A DNA stretch of 64,000 nt from Polyangiaceae bacterium (GTDB lineage: Bacteria > Myxococcota_A > Polyangia > Polyangiales > Polyangiaceae). The DNA lies in NCBI GenBank assembly GCA_016715885.1, contig JADJXL010000020.1, positions 372,001 to 436,000 on the forward strand. Direction: 5' to 3'. Each line of letters starts with the position of its first letter. Position 1 is the first letter of the stretch. The notes below the pieces were generated by a model, which saw only the letters and a program-made list of their open reading frames with translations, made no database searches and had not been told where the DNA came from. The position numbers and the translations under genes were made by a program. Shown one piece after another: positions 8,493-16,272 of this stretch.

Positions 8493-9819
8493 GTTGCGCT
8501 CCAAGATATAGCTCGAGCTCCGCAGCGACCCACGTACCAATGGCTTCGCGAGAATTTTTGTAAAGTCCGCCGCCAAAAAGTTCTTCGCTGTCAAAAGGCA
8601 ATTGTTTTTCGCCGTCCATGATCATCGTCAATTTGCGCTTGGAGAGCGATCCGACGAGCGCCGCCCAATGCCGACCATCTCGACTGAAACGTAGCGATCC
8701 ATCGATGACGACATCATAATGATGGCGGGCTTTGTCCACGGCAATGACGGGCCCCTTGGCATCGCGGTACATGAATGCAATACGTTTGCCCTGCGTATCG
8801 AACGTGAGTGCAGTGACAGGGCCCGTTCGCGACCAAACGACCTTTCCATCCACCGAAACGAATCCTTCGGCACCGACGCGACCAACGTGCCCCACATGAA
8901 GCCCGTCGCCGGAAAAAACCGGCACCTCGACGGCGTCGTACGGGCGACTCGCAGTACGTGGTTCAATGGCATACCAGGTAGCGTCGCGCCTTGCCGTGTA
9001 GGCAAAAGCCTTTCCTGCGGGCGCCCAGACGAATGCGGATATTTCATCGAATGAGGGCTGAGGATTGCCATCGACGACGAGATGATAACCAACTCCGAGA
9101 GGCTCGGTTTCGGCAATGACCGCCCAATGCTCGCCGGTGGAATCGGTATGGAGGGACCGAGCATAAACGAAATTTGCAGCTTCTTTTCCGCCAATCAAAA
9201 GTCGCGCGGGATGCTCGCCGGACTTTTCCACGACGAGCGCGATATCATGCTCGGCTTTTCGTCCGACGGAAAGACCAATCACGCGGCGATGACAATCTCC
9301 GGGGTTGTCCTCGATGACTGCACGCGCGCATTCGCCTGCGCCGGCTACATAGCCGAGGCGCTTTCCATCGGCACTCCAGGTCATCGATGCAGGATCAATC
9401 CATTCGAATACCGGCCCCACTTTGCCATCGACGACGACGTGCCAACGTTTTTTGTTTTCGGCAGCATAGGCCAAGTGTGCACCATTCGGAGAAAAAACGA
9501 GCCCTGCAAGACCATCCCAAGCGGGGCCTTCTTTGAAGTCGCTAACGACATGCCAGCGCTGCGCGCCGTCTTTACCAATGCGAAGTGCCGCAACCGCCGT
9601 ACGACGACCTCCGTCGGCAAACGCAAATGCATGCGTCGCAATGGCGTCGTATTCGGCGCTCTTTTGGTCGCCCATGACGAGCCACTGTTTTCCGTGGCTT
9701 TGGCGAATTTCGATTCGTTTCGTTCTATCGGGCGTATGGCCGTACCAGGCAAGCGCAGACGAACAACCGCAGGACAAACCTACTGAAAGCAGCGCCAGGG
9801 CTTTCAGCGCCCGCGTCAC
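8479..9819 (-). CDS. PD40-type beta-propeller lipoprotein
   Basis: A 446-residue exported protein. It begins with a signal ending LSCGCSS, a plausible lipobox, so it is probably anchored to the cell envelope. The body has repeated WD40-like/TolB-like blades, e.g. VFSPNGAHLAYAAE and TWSADGKRLGYVA, alternating with WHVVVDGK-type strands. Such propellers usually bind partners and have no catalytic residues. The start codon is GTG and overlaps the stop of the reductase gene as GTGA (9816-9819), so it is coupled to the acyl-chain genes. Its role in that pathway is unclear. Confidence 0.75.
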   Translation of the reverse strand: MTRALKALALLSVGLSCGCSSALAWYGHTPDRTKRIEIRQSHGKQWLVMGDQKSAEYDAIATHAFAFADGGRRTAVAALRIGKDGAQRWHVVSDFKEGPAWDGLAGLVFSPNGAHLAYAAENKKRWHVVVDGKVGPVFEWIDPASMTWSADGKRLGYVAGAGECARAVIEDNPGDCHRRVIGLSVGRKAEHDIALVVEKSGEHPARLLIGGKEAANFVYARSLHTDSTGEHWAVIAETEPLGVGYHLVVDGNPQPSFDEISAFVWAPAGKAFAYTARRDATWYAIEPRTASRPYDAVEVPVFSGDGLHVGHVGRVGAEGFVSVDGKVVWSRTGPVTALTFDTQGKRIAFMYRDAKGPVIAVDKARHHYDVVIDGSLRFSRDGRHWAALVGSLSKRKLTMIMDGEKQLPFDSEELFGGGLYKNSREAIGTWVAAELELYLGAQHGRH

Positions 9820-10562
9820 AACGTCAAGCCTCCATCGACGACGAGGGCCTGACCAACGATGTAACTCGCTTCGTCCGACGCGAGAAAAAGCACGGCGCGC
9901 GCCACTTCGTCGGCATAACCAAGCCTACCTGCCGGAATGCGCTTGCGTTTTTCGTCGAGAAACCGGGAATCGACCTTCGTCGTCATTCCCGCATCAATCA
10001 AACCAGGCACGACCGCATTGACCCGAATTCCCTTGGGCGCAAGCTCGGCGCCGAGCGTTCGGGTGAGCGCGATGATTCCGCCTTTGGACGCCGCGTAATT
10101 GGCCTGCCCAGGGCTCGCCATGGGCCCGGCAATGGATGCAATGTTGACGATAGCTCCTTTTCGAGCGCGCCACATGGCGCGAATGCCCGCTTTGCAGCAT
10201 CGCGCCGTGCCGTTCAAATCGGCGTCGATGACGTCGATCCATGCACTTTCATCCATGATCGCAAATGGCCCGTCGCGATTCACCGCAGCGTTGTTCACGA
10301 GCACATCGAGCGTACCGGCATCCTTGATGACCGTGTCGAAAGCTTTTTCGACGTCTTCGGGGCGGCGCATGTCGAAAGCAACGCATTGGGCTTTTCCGCC
10401 TGCTTTCTCGATACTCGTCGCCGTCTCCAATGCTTCATTTTCGCGCACGCGGTAACCAATCCAAACGCTTGCCCCCTCGGCGGCAAACGCACGCGCCATG
10501 GATGCGCCAAGTCCGCGCGAAGCGCCGGTCACGAATACGGTTTTGCCTTCGAAACGCTTCAT
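9816..10562 (-). CDS. SDR-family 3-oxoacyl-ACP reductase (FabG-like)
   Basis: A 248-residue classical short-chain dehydrogenase. It has the NADP-binding TGASRGLGA near residue 12, NNAA at 90-93, the catalytic Ser143, Tyr156 and Lys160 (YAASK), and the C-terminal VDGG. Expected reaction: NADPH reduction of a 3-oxoacyl-ACP to the 3-hydroxyacyl-ACP. The ATG at 10562 overlaps the stop of the GcvT-like gene (ATGA). A longer upstream extension of the frame lies inside that gene and is not coding. Placement beside ACP and ketosynthase supports a FabG-type role in a dedicated pathway. Confidence 0.88.
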   Translation of the reverse strand: MKRFEGKTVFVTGASRGLGASMARAFAAEGASVWIGYRVRENEALETATSIEKAGGKAQCVAFDMRRPEDVEKAFDTVIKDAGTLDVLVNNAAVNRDGPFAIMDESAWIDVIDADLNGTARCCKAGIRAMWRARKGAIVNIASIAGPMASPGQANYAASKGGIIALTRTLGAELAPKGIRVNAVVPGLIDAGMTTKVDSRFLDEKRKRIPAGRLGYADEVARAVLFLASDEASYIVGQALVVDGGLTL

Positions 10563-11629
10563 GGCAAAACGATGGGCGGAAAGGTGTCGGCTCCGCGCGT
10601 GCGGTACGTGTGACGATGAGGATCCACGTGCAAGCTGCGGTTGTTGATGAGGGGAGGGGTGCGCGATTTGATCGAAATCGCCGCACCGCCACTTTCGACG
10701 GTGAACGTGACGTGAGGATGTGCGACGCTTTTCGCAATCAATCCAATGCCAACCCATTCGTTGCGAACGATGGAAAAAGCGGCAAACAGCACTTCGCCGA
10801 CCGTTTGACCATCGAGCAAAATGGTTTGCCCTCGAACGATTTCCACATTCGACGTGATGCATGTCGCGCGCACACGCGGGCCGGCCGCACGACGCGCTCG
10901 CAATGCTTCCGCTCCGACAAACGTTCGATCGTAAACGATTCGAGATTGGAGCTGCAATTCGAGCGGCGTGAGCGCGGGAGCACCCGCTGCTTTCGGAAGT
11001 GTTCGAATGCAAAAATGCCAGTTTTCGAGCGAGCATTGATCGAGCGCCGCGAGACTGACTTCTCTGAGGTCGAGGGGCGCGCCGATGTCCGCGAGGCGCG
11101 CGCGCATCGATTCTACCGATTCTTTGGGCACTAACATGTCGTACCCGAATTCGCCTGTTTTTCCGCTGCGAAAACACCGGTACGGCTCGCGATCGAGCAT
11201 CGTCAAATAGGGCATGCCCAATACGAGCGGCCCGACGAGCGTCGCGACGACCTCCCACGCGTAAGGACCATCGACGCCCCACAATTCATGCGTCAGAGAC
11301 AATCGATCAATGGTCATCGCAGCACCCGAAACGTACGTGTCGCGCACCATCTCGAGGTACTTTACGAGCTCGTCTTCCGTCGGCCCTTCGGCAAACACAA
11401 AATATCCTTCCACGCTGCCGCAGATGTATACGTCTGCGAAAATGCTCGCGTCGTCGCGCAAGAACAGCGTGTGCCACATTTGCCCTTCACGCACGAAAAG
11501 TGCGGCAGTGCTCGCATGATCGAGCACCGCAAAAGCATCGGGGCCTCGCACGAGCAAAAGCTTCACGTGGTCGCGCCGCTGCAAACCGGCCGCTCCGCGA
11601 AGCGCTTCCATTTCAAGAGCAAGCGTCAT
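10559..11629 (-). CDS. GcvT-like (folate-binding aminomethyltransferase fold) protein
   Basis: A 356-residue protein with the GcvT/YgfZ architecture. The N-terminal part includes LLVRGPDAFAVLDHASTAALF. A central FRSGKTGEFGYDMLVP matches the R-x-G-x-T-G-E-x-G-Y motif of T-proteins. A C-terminal barrel follows. GcvT proteins use tetrahydrofolate for one-carbon transfer, and relatives serve as folate-dependent demethylases or as Fe-S repair factors (YgfZ). No gcvH, gcvP or lpd gene is nearby, so glycine cleavage is unlikely. It overlaps the ACP gene (ATGA at 11626-11629) and the reductase gene, which ties it to acyl-chain chemistry. Confidence 0.78.
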   Translation of the reverse strand: MTLALEMEALRGAAGLQRRDHVKLLLVRGPDAFAVLDHASTAALFVREGQMWHTLFLRDDASIFADVYICGSVEGYFVFAEGPTEDELVKYLEMVRDTYVSGAAMTIDRLSLTHELWGVDGPYAWEVVATLVGPLVLGMPYLTMLDREPYRCFRSGKTGEFGYDMLVPKESVESMRARLADIGAPLDLREVSLAALDQCSLENWHFCIRTLPKAAGAPALTPLELQLQSRIVYDRTFVGAEALRARRAAGPRVRATCITSNVEIVRGQTILLDGQTVGEVLFAAFSIVRNEWVGIGLIAKSVAHPHVTFTVESGGAAISIKSRTPPLINNRSLHVDPHRHTYRTRGADTFPPIVLP

Positions 11630-11967
11630 GGAAGCCTCCCTTGCTGCCGCATGATGAGATCCACGAGGGCTCCGACGCTGCGCATGGCCGACATCCGTTC
11701 TTCTTCATTGGGAAATTTTATGCCAAACTCGACTTCGACGCCAATGACGACTTCGACGACATCGAGTGAATCGAGGCCCAGGCCCGTGCCGAAGAGCGCG
11801 ACGTCGGGATCGATTTCATCCGGCGATCGATTGAGGAGCGCATGCTGAATGAGCAGTTTGCGGACTCGATCGAGGATGTCTTCGCGCTGGGAAATGTAAT
11901 CCGCGAGCGGCGGTTCTACCGATACCGAAATGCTTTTGTCACTATCCAATACAGGCGATGCGGTCAT
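11626..11967 (-). CDS. Acyl carrier protein
   Basis: A 113-residue carrier protein. The phosphopantetheine site is the serine in GLGLDSLDVVEV (about residue 68), followed by an acidic helix II and the FGIKFPNEEE loop typical of ACPs. An N-terminal extension of ~25 residues is longer than in primary fatty-acid ACPs. ATGA overlaps on both sides (11964-11967 and 11626-11629) couple it to the ketosynthase fusion and the GcvT-like gene. It presumably tethers the growing chain for the KS, reductase and ferredoxin-diiron protein. Confidence 0.9.
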   Translation of the reverse strand: MTASPVLDSDKSISVSVEPPLADYISQREDILDRVRKLLIQHALLNRSPDEIDPDVALFGTGLGLDSLDVVEVVIGVEVEFGIKFPNEEERMSAMRSVGALVDLIMRQQGRLP

Positions 11968-14126
11968 ACGGTTTCCTCATTGGCAAGCAGGAGCATTGCA
12001 ACACTGGCCGACGTGCTGCGCGAAGTCGTAACGAGCACGGATTTCGCTGCGCCTTCGCGGATCAAAGCGCAACCCAAGGCAAAAGCAAGGGACGAACGGG
12101 AAGCTTCGGCGGTGCCCCAAATACGCGAGACATCGACGAATCCTCGAGGCAATCGGTTGGCATCGGGTATTTCCGGCGCAAGGCATTCTTTGGCAAGCTC
12201 GCCGTCGCCGATGACGGCGTCGACCGATTCGCGGTCGCCCATGGCTTGACGGGCCGCAACCTGCATTTCGTTTGGTCCGGCAATTCCCAAACCACCGATT
12301 TCGATGTACGAACCTGGTTTCTCCGCGAATGGCATTCGGTCGAGCAGTACGCAAAGCGCGCCTTCCGTCGCATCGGCCACACCGAGCTGGCATTCGTCGA
12401 CGCTGCCCGCGACGAGACAATCGGTATCCGTTCGACGCGATAGCCACTCGGCCGCAAGCGCAATGGCGAGCAAACCGCTGCCTTCGCCCATGGAAACCGT
12501 CGTCGTCGGGCCCAGCAGGCCGAGCGCTCGCGCGCACGCTCCCGCGGGCGCATTCACGGACATACGCGCGAATGCTGCAGCGGACGATGCCATCAAGCCG
12601 TGCCGCTGAATGCTTTCATGACACCGATTCGCACTGTCCGCAGGCATTCGAGTCGCAGCCAAAAAAAGCCCGGCACGCGACCGCGCATTGCCCTGCAGAA
12701 CGCGCTTTGCATCTTGCAAACAAAGCGCAGCGGCTGACGTGAACAAATGCGCCGATCGGTCGAGCCTCCGAGGGTCGAAAACTCGTGATAGCTCACGAAA
12801 ATCGATGGTACCAATTTGACCAGAATGCGCTGCGGCGAGATCACTGCTCGATGGCGCTCGCGCAAGGCCTCGAGGACCCACCAAACCAATGCCTCGCACA
12901 ACCACGGAAGCATTCGTTGGCGATGCGCTTTTCGATGACGCATCGACCGCGCCATACGCAAGGGCTGCGTTTGCCCCGCCAAACGCTGCGCTGAGCTTCA
13001 ACGCGCGTTTGACCGGGTGCGGACGAGGCGCATTTCCTGCAGCGGGATCCGCTGGACATCCGGGCCGCGGCCCTGCGAATCGCAGGGTAGGGGGCACGGC
13101 TGCATCTTGCATGCACAAAAGGGAAGCAATGAGCTCGAGAATGCCTGCGGCTCCCTGCGCGTGTCCAAATATGCTTTTCGATGCGCTTGCAAGTGGCTGC
13201 TCTGCCCGCGGTCCAAGGCAGCGCTCGATGGCGAGCCATTCGGCGCGATCATTCGTCACGGTGCCCGTCGCGTGAGCATTGACGTAATCGACTTCGTTTC
13301 CGGCCCAACCGGCATCATGAAGTGCACCATCGATTGCGCGAGCAACCCCGGCACCGCTCGGATCGGGCGTGGTTTCGTGAAAACCATCGGCAGAAAGCCC
13401 ATAGCCAAACACTTGCGCATGCACTTGCACGCCGCGCGCGACGGCTCGTTCGAATGGTTCCACAATGACGAACCCTGCGCCTTCGCCAAGTGTCACGCCG
13501 GACGGTTCGCTGAATGGAGCGCACTTTTCTTTGCACAAGACGCCAAGCGATGAAAACCCCGCCATAACCTCGCGCAACAGAATGTCCGCGCCTCCCGCCA
13601 CGACGGCGTCCGCGCGCCCTTCACGAATCAAATCGCGAGCGAGGCCGACGGCGGTCGTCGAAGACGAACACGCCGTCGAAATGGTCAAACATGGCCCCGT
13701 GATTTCAAGGTCCCGGGCGACACGTTCCGCAACCTCGTGAAATTCGCAGAATCCTTGACCAAAACAGGTTCCAAAAACGAGCGCTACGCGATTGGGCGCA
13801 TGGACCCCATCGAGCCCTGCGCCACGCCACGCTTCGCGCGCAGCGAGGGTGGCCATTTCTGCAAGCGAAAAACCCGTCTTCGCTCCCTTGACGCCAAACT
13901 CGGAATCCACTTGCACGCGCCCGTCCCACGCGGGCCACGTGCCAACGATGCTCGATGCAAATGGCGAATCGGGAAATCGACTCGTCGGCTTCAAGCCGTC
14001 ACGTCCGGCGCGCAAGGCGTCCACATGCGCAGGACACCCTGTGCCTAACGCAGAAACGATTCCCATTCCAGTGATGACAGCAAACGGTGCAGTTTGCCCG
14101 TCATGCTGCTGCACGCTGCACCGCAC
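11964..14126 (-). CDS. Ketosynthase / chain-length-factor-like fusion (type II)
   Basis: A 720-residue protein with two thiolase-fold halves. Residues ~15-395 form a complete beta-ketoacyl synthase: Cys153 in STACSSS, His285 in NAHATGT and His322 in FGHAQG. Residues ~405-720 form a second, shorter synthase-like domain in which the nucleophile motif reads SMGEGSG, with Glu548 in place of Cys and no His pair; this resembles a chain length factor. KS and CLF are normally separate proteins in type II systems, so the fusion is notable. Expected role: decarboxylative chain extension on the adjacent ACP. No acyltransferase, dehydratase or enoyl reductase is present locally. Confidence 0.87.
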   Translation of the reverse strand: MRCSVQQHDGQTAPFAVITGMGIVSALGTGCPAHVDALRAGRDGLKPTSRFPDSPFASSIVGTWPAWDGRVQVDSEFGVKGAKTGFSLAEMATLAAREAWRGAGLDGVHAPNRVALVFGTCFGQGFCEFHEVAERVARDLEITGPCLTISTACSSSTTAVGLARDLIREGRADAVVAGGADILLREVMAGFSSLGVLCKEKCAPFSEPSGVTLGEGAGFVIVEPFERAVARGVQVHAQVFGYGLSADGFHETTPDPSGAGVARAIDGALHDAGWAGNEVDYVNAHATGTVTNDRAEWLAIERCLGPRAEQPLASASKSIFGHAQGAAGILELIASLLCMQDAAVPPTLRFAGPRPGCPADPAAGNAPRPHPVKRALKLSAAFGGANAALAYGAVDASSKSASPTNASVVVRGIGLVGPRGLARAPSSSDLAAAHSGQIGTIDFRELSRVFDPRRLDRSAHLFTSAAALCLQDAKRVLQGNARSRAGLFLAATRMPADSANRCHESIQRHGLMASSAAAFARMSVNAPAGACARALGLLGPTTTVSMGEGSGLLAIALAAEWLSRRTDTDCLVAGSVDECQLGVADATEGALCVLLDRMPFAEKPGSYIEIGGLGIAGPNEMQVAARQAMGDRESVDAVIGDGELAKECLAPEIPDANRLPRGFVDVSRIWGTAEASRSSLAFALGCALIREGAAKSVLVTTSRSTSASVAMLLLANEETV

Positions 14127-15183
14127 CGACGATCAGGAAAATCAGGCCGATGAGCAACAAAATGGGGCCAACGGTCACGCCGAGCACGATACCAGCCCAA
14201 AAGAGCGCGCTTTCGCCCGTAGCCAGCCCTGCGAAGATGATACCCAGGAGCACCGAACCGCCGCCAAATCCCATCATGATGCCGCCTGTCGACAATGCCC
14301 AGGCCCCCGGTTTGTCTTTCTCTGGTATGGCGGACGCAGGCGGCGGTGGGCCATATGCATTTCCTCCATTCACGACCCCCTGATCCGTCGACAGTTTGGC
14401 TTGCCAACCCGAATGCAACGATGCCAGGTGTGTTTGGTGCTTCCAGAACGCCTCTTCCCCGATACGCGCCGAAAGTCGCCGAATCTGGTCGGCTTCCGAA
14501 TGGTGTTGAGCCTCGATGCGTCGCACTTTCGATACGACGTGGTCGGAGACGAGCGCCGGCGATTGCGCTCGCATCCTGTCGGAAAGCTGAAGAACGCTCG
14601 CGCGCGTTGCAAATCGCCGCTCGAATGGCATTCCATCATCCGCGGCGGGCTCCTCGATCCACTTGGCAATGCGCTCGCCGAGAAGCGGGTCCTTGCGCAA
14701 CGTGTCCTGCACGCGCCGAAAATCCTCCGGCGTGGCTTTTTCGAGCATCTCCGTCATTCCAAGCACCGCGGCATCCATGTCCTTCTGTGCCGCAATGAGT
14801 CTCGATTGAACCCCCGGATGCATCTTGTATTCGTCGGGCATGTCGAGGAATCGACCCGTCAAGTACAATGACCTCATCGTTTTCCGTACGAGGGTCGATC
14901 CTTTCGCGAATTCTTCATCGAAATTTTTCGCCTTCGAAAGCTTCGCAAGAGGAGCGATGTCATCCGGCAGCACTTGCTTGTCGATCCATGCAAGGCGTTT
15001 GTCGAGCGATACGAGAATATCGTTTGCAGCCGTAGGATCGAGCCGATCGGCAATCTTGGAGAGCGCGTCGGGTGTTAGCGGAGCCTGCTGCGTGCTGCAA
15101 CCAGTCGTGCCCAAACCGAGCAGCGTCGCGCCACCGACGAGCGAGCCAAGCATCCCACGGCGATCCATCTCTTGCCGATCCAT
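14101..15183 (-). CDS. Exported lipoprotein with C-terminal membrane helices
   Basis: A 360-residue protein of unknown function. The N terminus has a twin-arginine-like DRRGMLG followed by a hydrophobic stretch and TTGCS, suggesting a lipidated exported protein. The middle (~40-260) is helical and charged. After a proline-rich linker the C terminus has two or three hydrophobic helices, unusual for a lipoprotein. The start has GGAGGG close upstream; a second ATG at 15168 is possible. Its stop lies 26 bp inside the ketosynthase gene, making it the first member of the tightly overlapping operon. Confidence 0.7.
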   Translation of the reverse strand: MDRQEMDRRGMLGSLVGGATLLGLGTTGCSTQQAPLTPDALSKIADRLDPTAANDILVSLDKRLAWIDKQVLPDDIAPLAKLSKAKNFDEEFAKGSTLVRKTMRSLYLTGRFLDMPDEYKMHPGVQSRLIAAQKDMDAAVLGMTEMLEKATPEDFRRVQDTLRKDPLLGERIAKWIEEPAADDGMPFERRFATRASVLQLSDRMRAQSPALVSDHVVSKVRRIEAQHHSEADQIRRLSARIGEEAFWKHQTHLASLHSGWQAKLSTDQGVVNGGNAYGPPPPASAIPEKDKPGAWALSTGGIMMGFGGGSVLLGIIFAGLATGESALFWAGIVLGVTVGPILLLIGLIFLIVGAVQRAAA

Positions 15184-15241
15184 AAACCCTCCAATTGCCC
15201 AGCGACCGAGCTATTCAAGAGTTGTACCACAGATGAGGCAG

Positions 15242-16258
15242 CTAACGTCCACGAAAAGCAGCAACGAGATCCGCAGAAGCCGTGTAAGGATCGGTCTCGC
15301 GACGAGCTACCGAGAGCGCCGCTCGGTCGATCTGCGCACCCAGATCCGCAATTGCTGCGTCGAACAGTGCGCCGCGCAACTCCGTACGCATGGCTTCGCA
15401 GAGCCGCTGGTAACGTCGCTCCTTGCCAGCTTCCGTTCCGGTGAGCCATTGCCGATGTGCTTCGAGCTTCGACAATAATGCCGCAATGCCCTCGTTGCGC
15501 GTCGCCACCGTTCGCACGACCGGCGGCACCCACTTGTCCTTGTCATGACGAACCACTTGCTGCGCAACATCCAGCGTTCCAGCCGTGTGCCCGCGCGTGT
15601 GCACACCCGCCCGCACGACTTCGCCACCAAGCGCAATCATGAGCTCCAAATCGCGCACGGTCGCATCGGCCCCATCACGGTCCGCCTTGTTCACGGTAAA
15701 CGCGTCCGCGCACTCCAAAAGGCCCGCCTTGATGGCCTGCACGTCATCACCGAGCCCCGGAGCCATCACGATGAGCGTCGTGTCCGCCGAACGGGTGATC
15801 TCGAGTTCGTCTTGACCAACTCCCACGGTCTCGACAATCACCACGTCGGCACCCCACGCATCAAGAATACGCACGATGTCCATGGCCGACCGAGACAAAC
15901 CACCCAACGCGCCGCGCGTCGCGACGGATCGAATGAAGACCTCCGGATCGCTCGAATGCGCCTGCATTCGAATTCGATCGCCAAGAATCGCTCCGCCCGA
16001 AAAAGGGCTCGTCGGATCGATCGCCACCACGGCGACTCGTTCGCCGCGCGCTCGAAATGCCGCGATCAAGCGATCCGTCAGCGTGCTTTTGCCCGCGCCG
16101 GGATTGCCCGTGACGCCCAAAATCCACGCGCGCCCCGTGTGCGGAAAAAGATCCACGAGGACTTGCCGATAGTCACCCACTCGATCGTCGACGAGCCTGC
16201 ACGCTCGTGCAGTCGCACGCATGTCTCGAGCGATGACTTTTTCGGCGATCGGATGCAT
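15242..16258 (-). CDS. meaB: MeaB/ArgK-type GTPase, methylmalonyl-CoA mutase chaperone
   Basis: A 338-residue G3E-family GTPase. Walker A is GNPGAGKST, switch regions include AIDPTSPFSGG and ILGDRIRM, and ETVGVGQDE and NKADRDGAD supply the remaining nucleotide motifs. MeaB proteins protect and reload the adenosylcobalamin of methylmalonyl-CoA mutase. No mutase gene is visible in the window, whereas they are often adjacent. It sits 14 bp after the Nfn-like gene and 58 bp before the membrane lipoprotein gene, on the same strand. An AAGG ribosome site precedes the start. Confidence 0.9.
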   Translation of the reverse strand: MHPIAEKVIARDMRATARACRLVDDRVGDYRQVLVDLFPHTGRAWILGVTGNPGAGKSTLTDRLIAAFRARGERVAVVAIDPTSPFSGGAILGDRIRMQAHSSDPEVFIRSVATRGALGGLSRSAMDIVRILDAWGADVVIVETVGVGQDELEITRSADTTLIVMAPGLGDDVQAIKAGLLECADAFTVNKADRDGADATVRDLELMIALGGEVVRAGVHTRGHTAGTLDVAQQVVRHDKDKWVPPVVRTVATRNEGIAALLSKLEAHRQWLTGTEAGKERRYQRLCEAMRTELRGALFDAAIADLGAQIDRAALSVARRETDPYTASADLVAAFRGR

Positions 16259-16272
16259 CGTGGCGCCTTACG

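Noticed and set aside
10563..11282. N-terminal extension of the reductase frame
   Set aside because: It lies inside the GcvT-like gene, is Arg/Ser-rich, and the SDR domain begins exactly at the ATG at 10562 with an ATGA overlap.
15242..16258. MeaB as part of a local methylmalonyl-CoA pathway
   Set aside because: No mutase or epimerase gene is visible in the window, so a local pathway cannot be supported.
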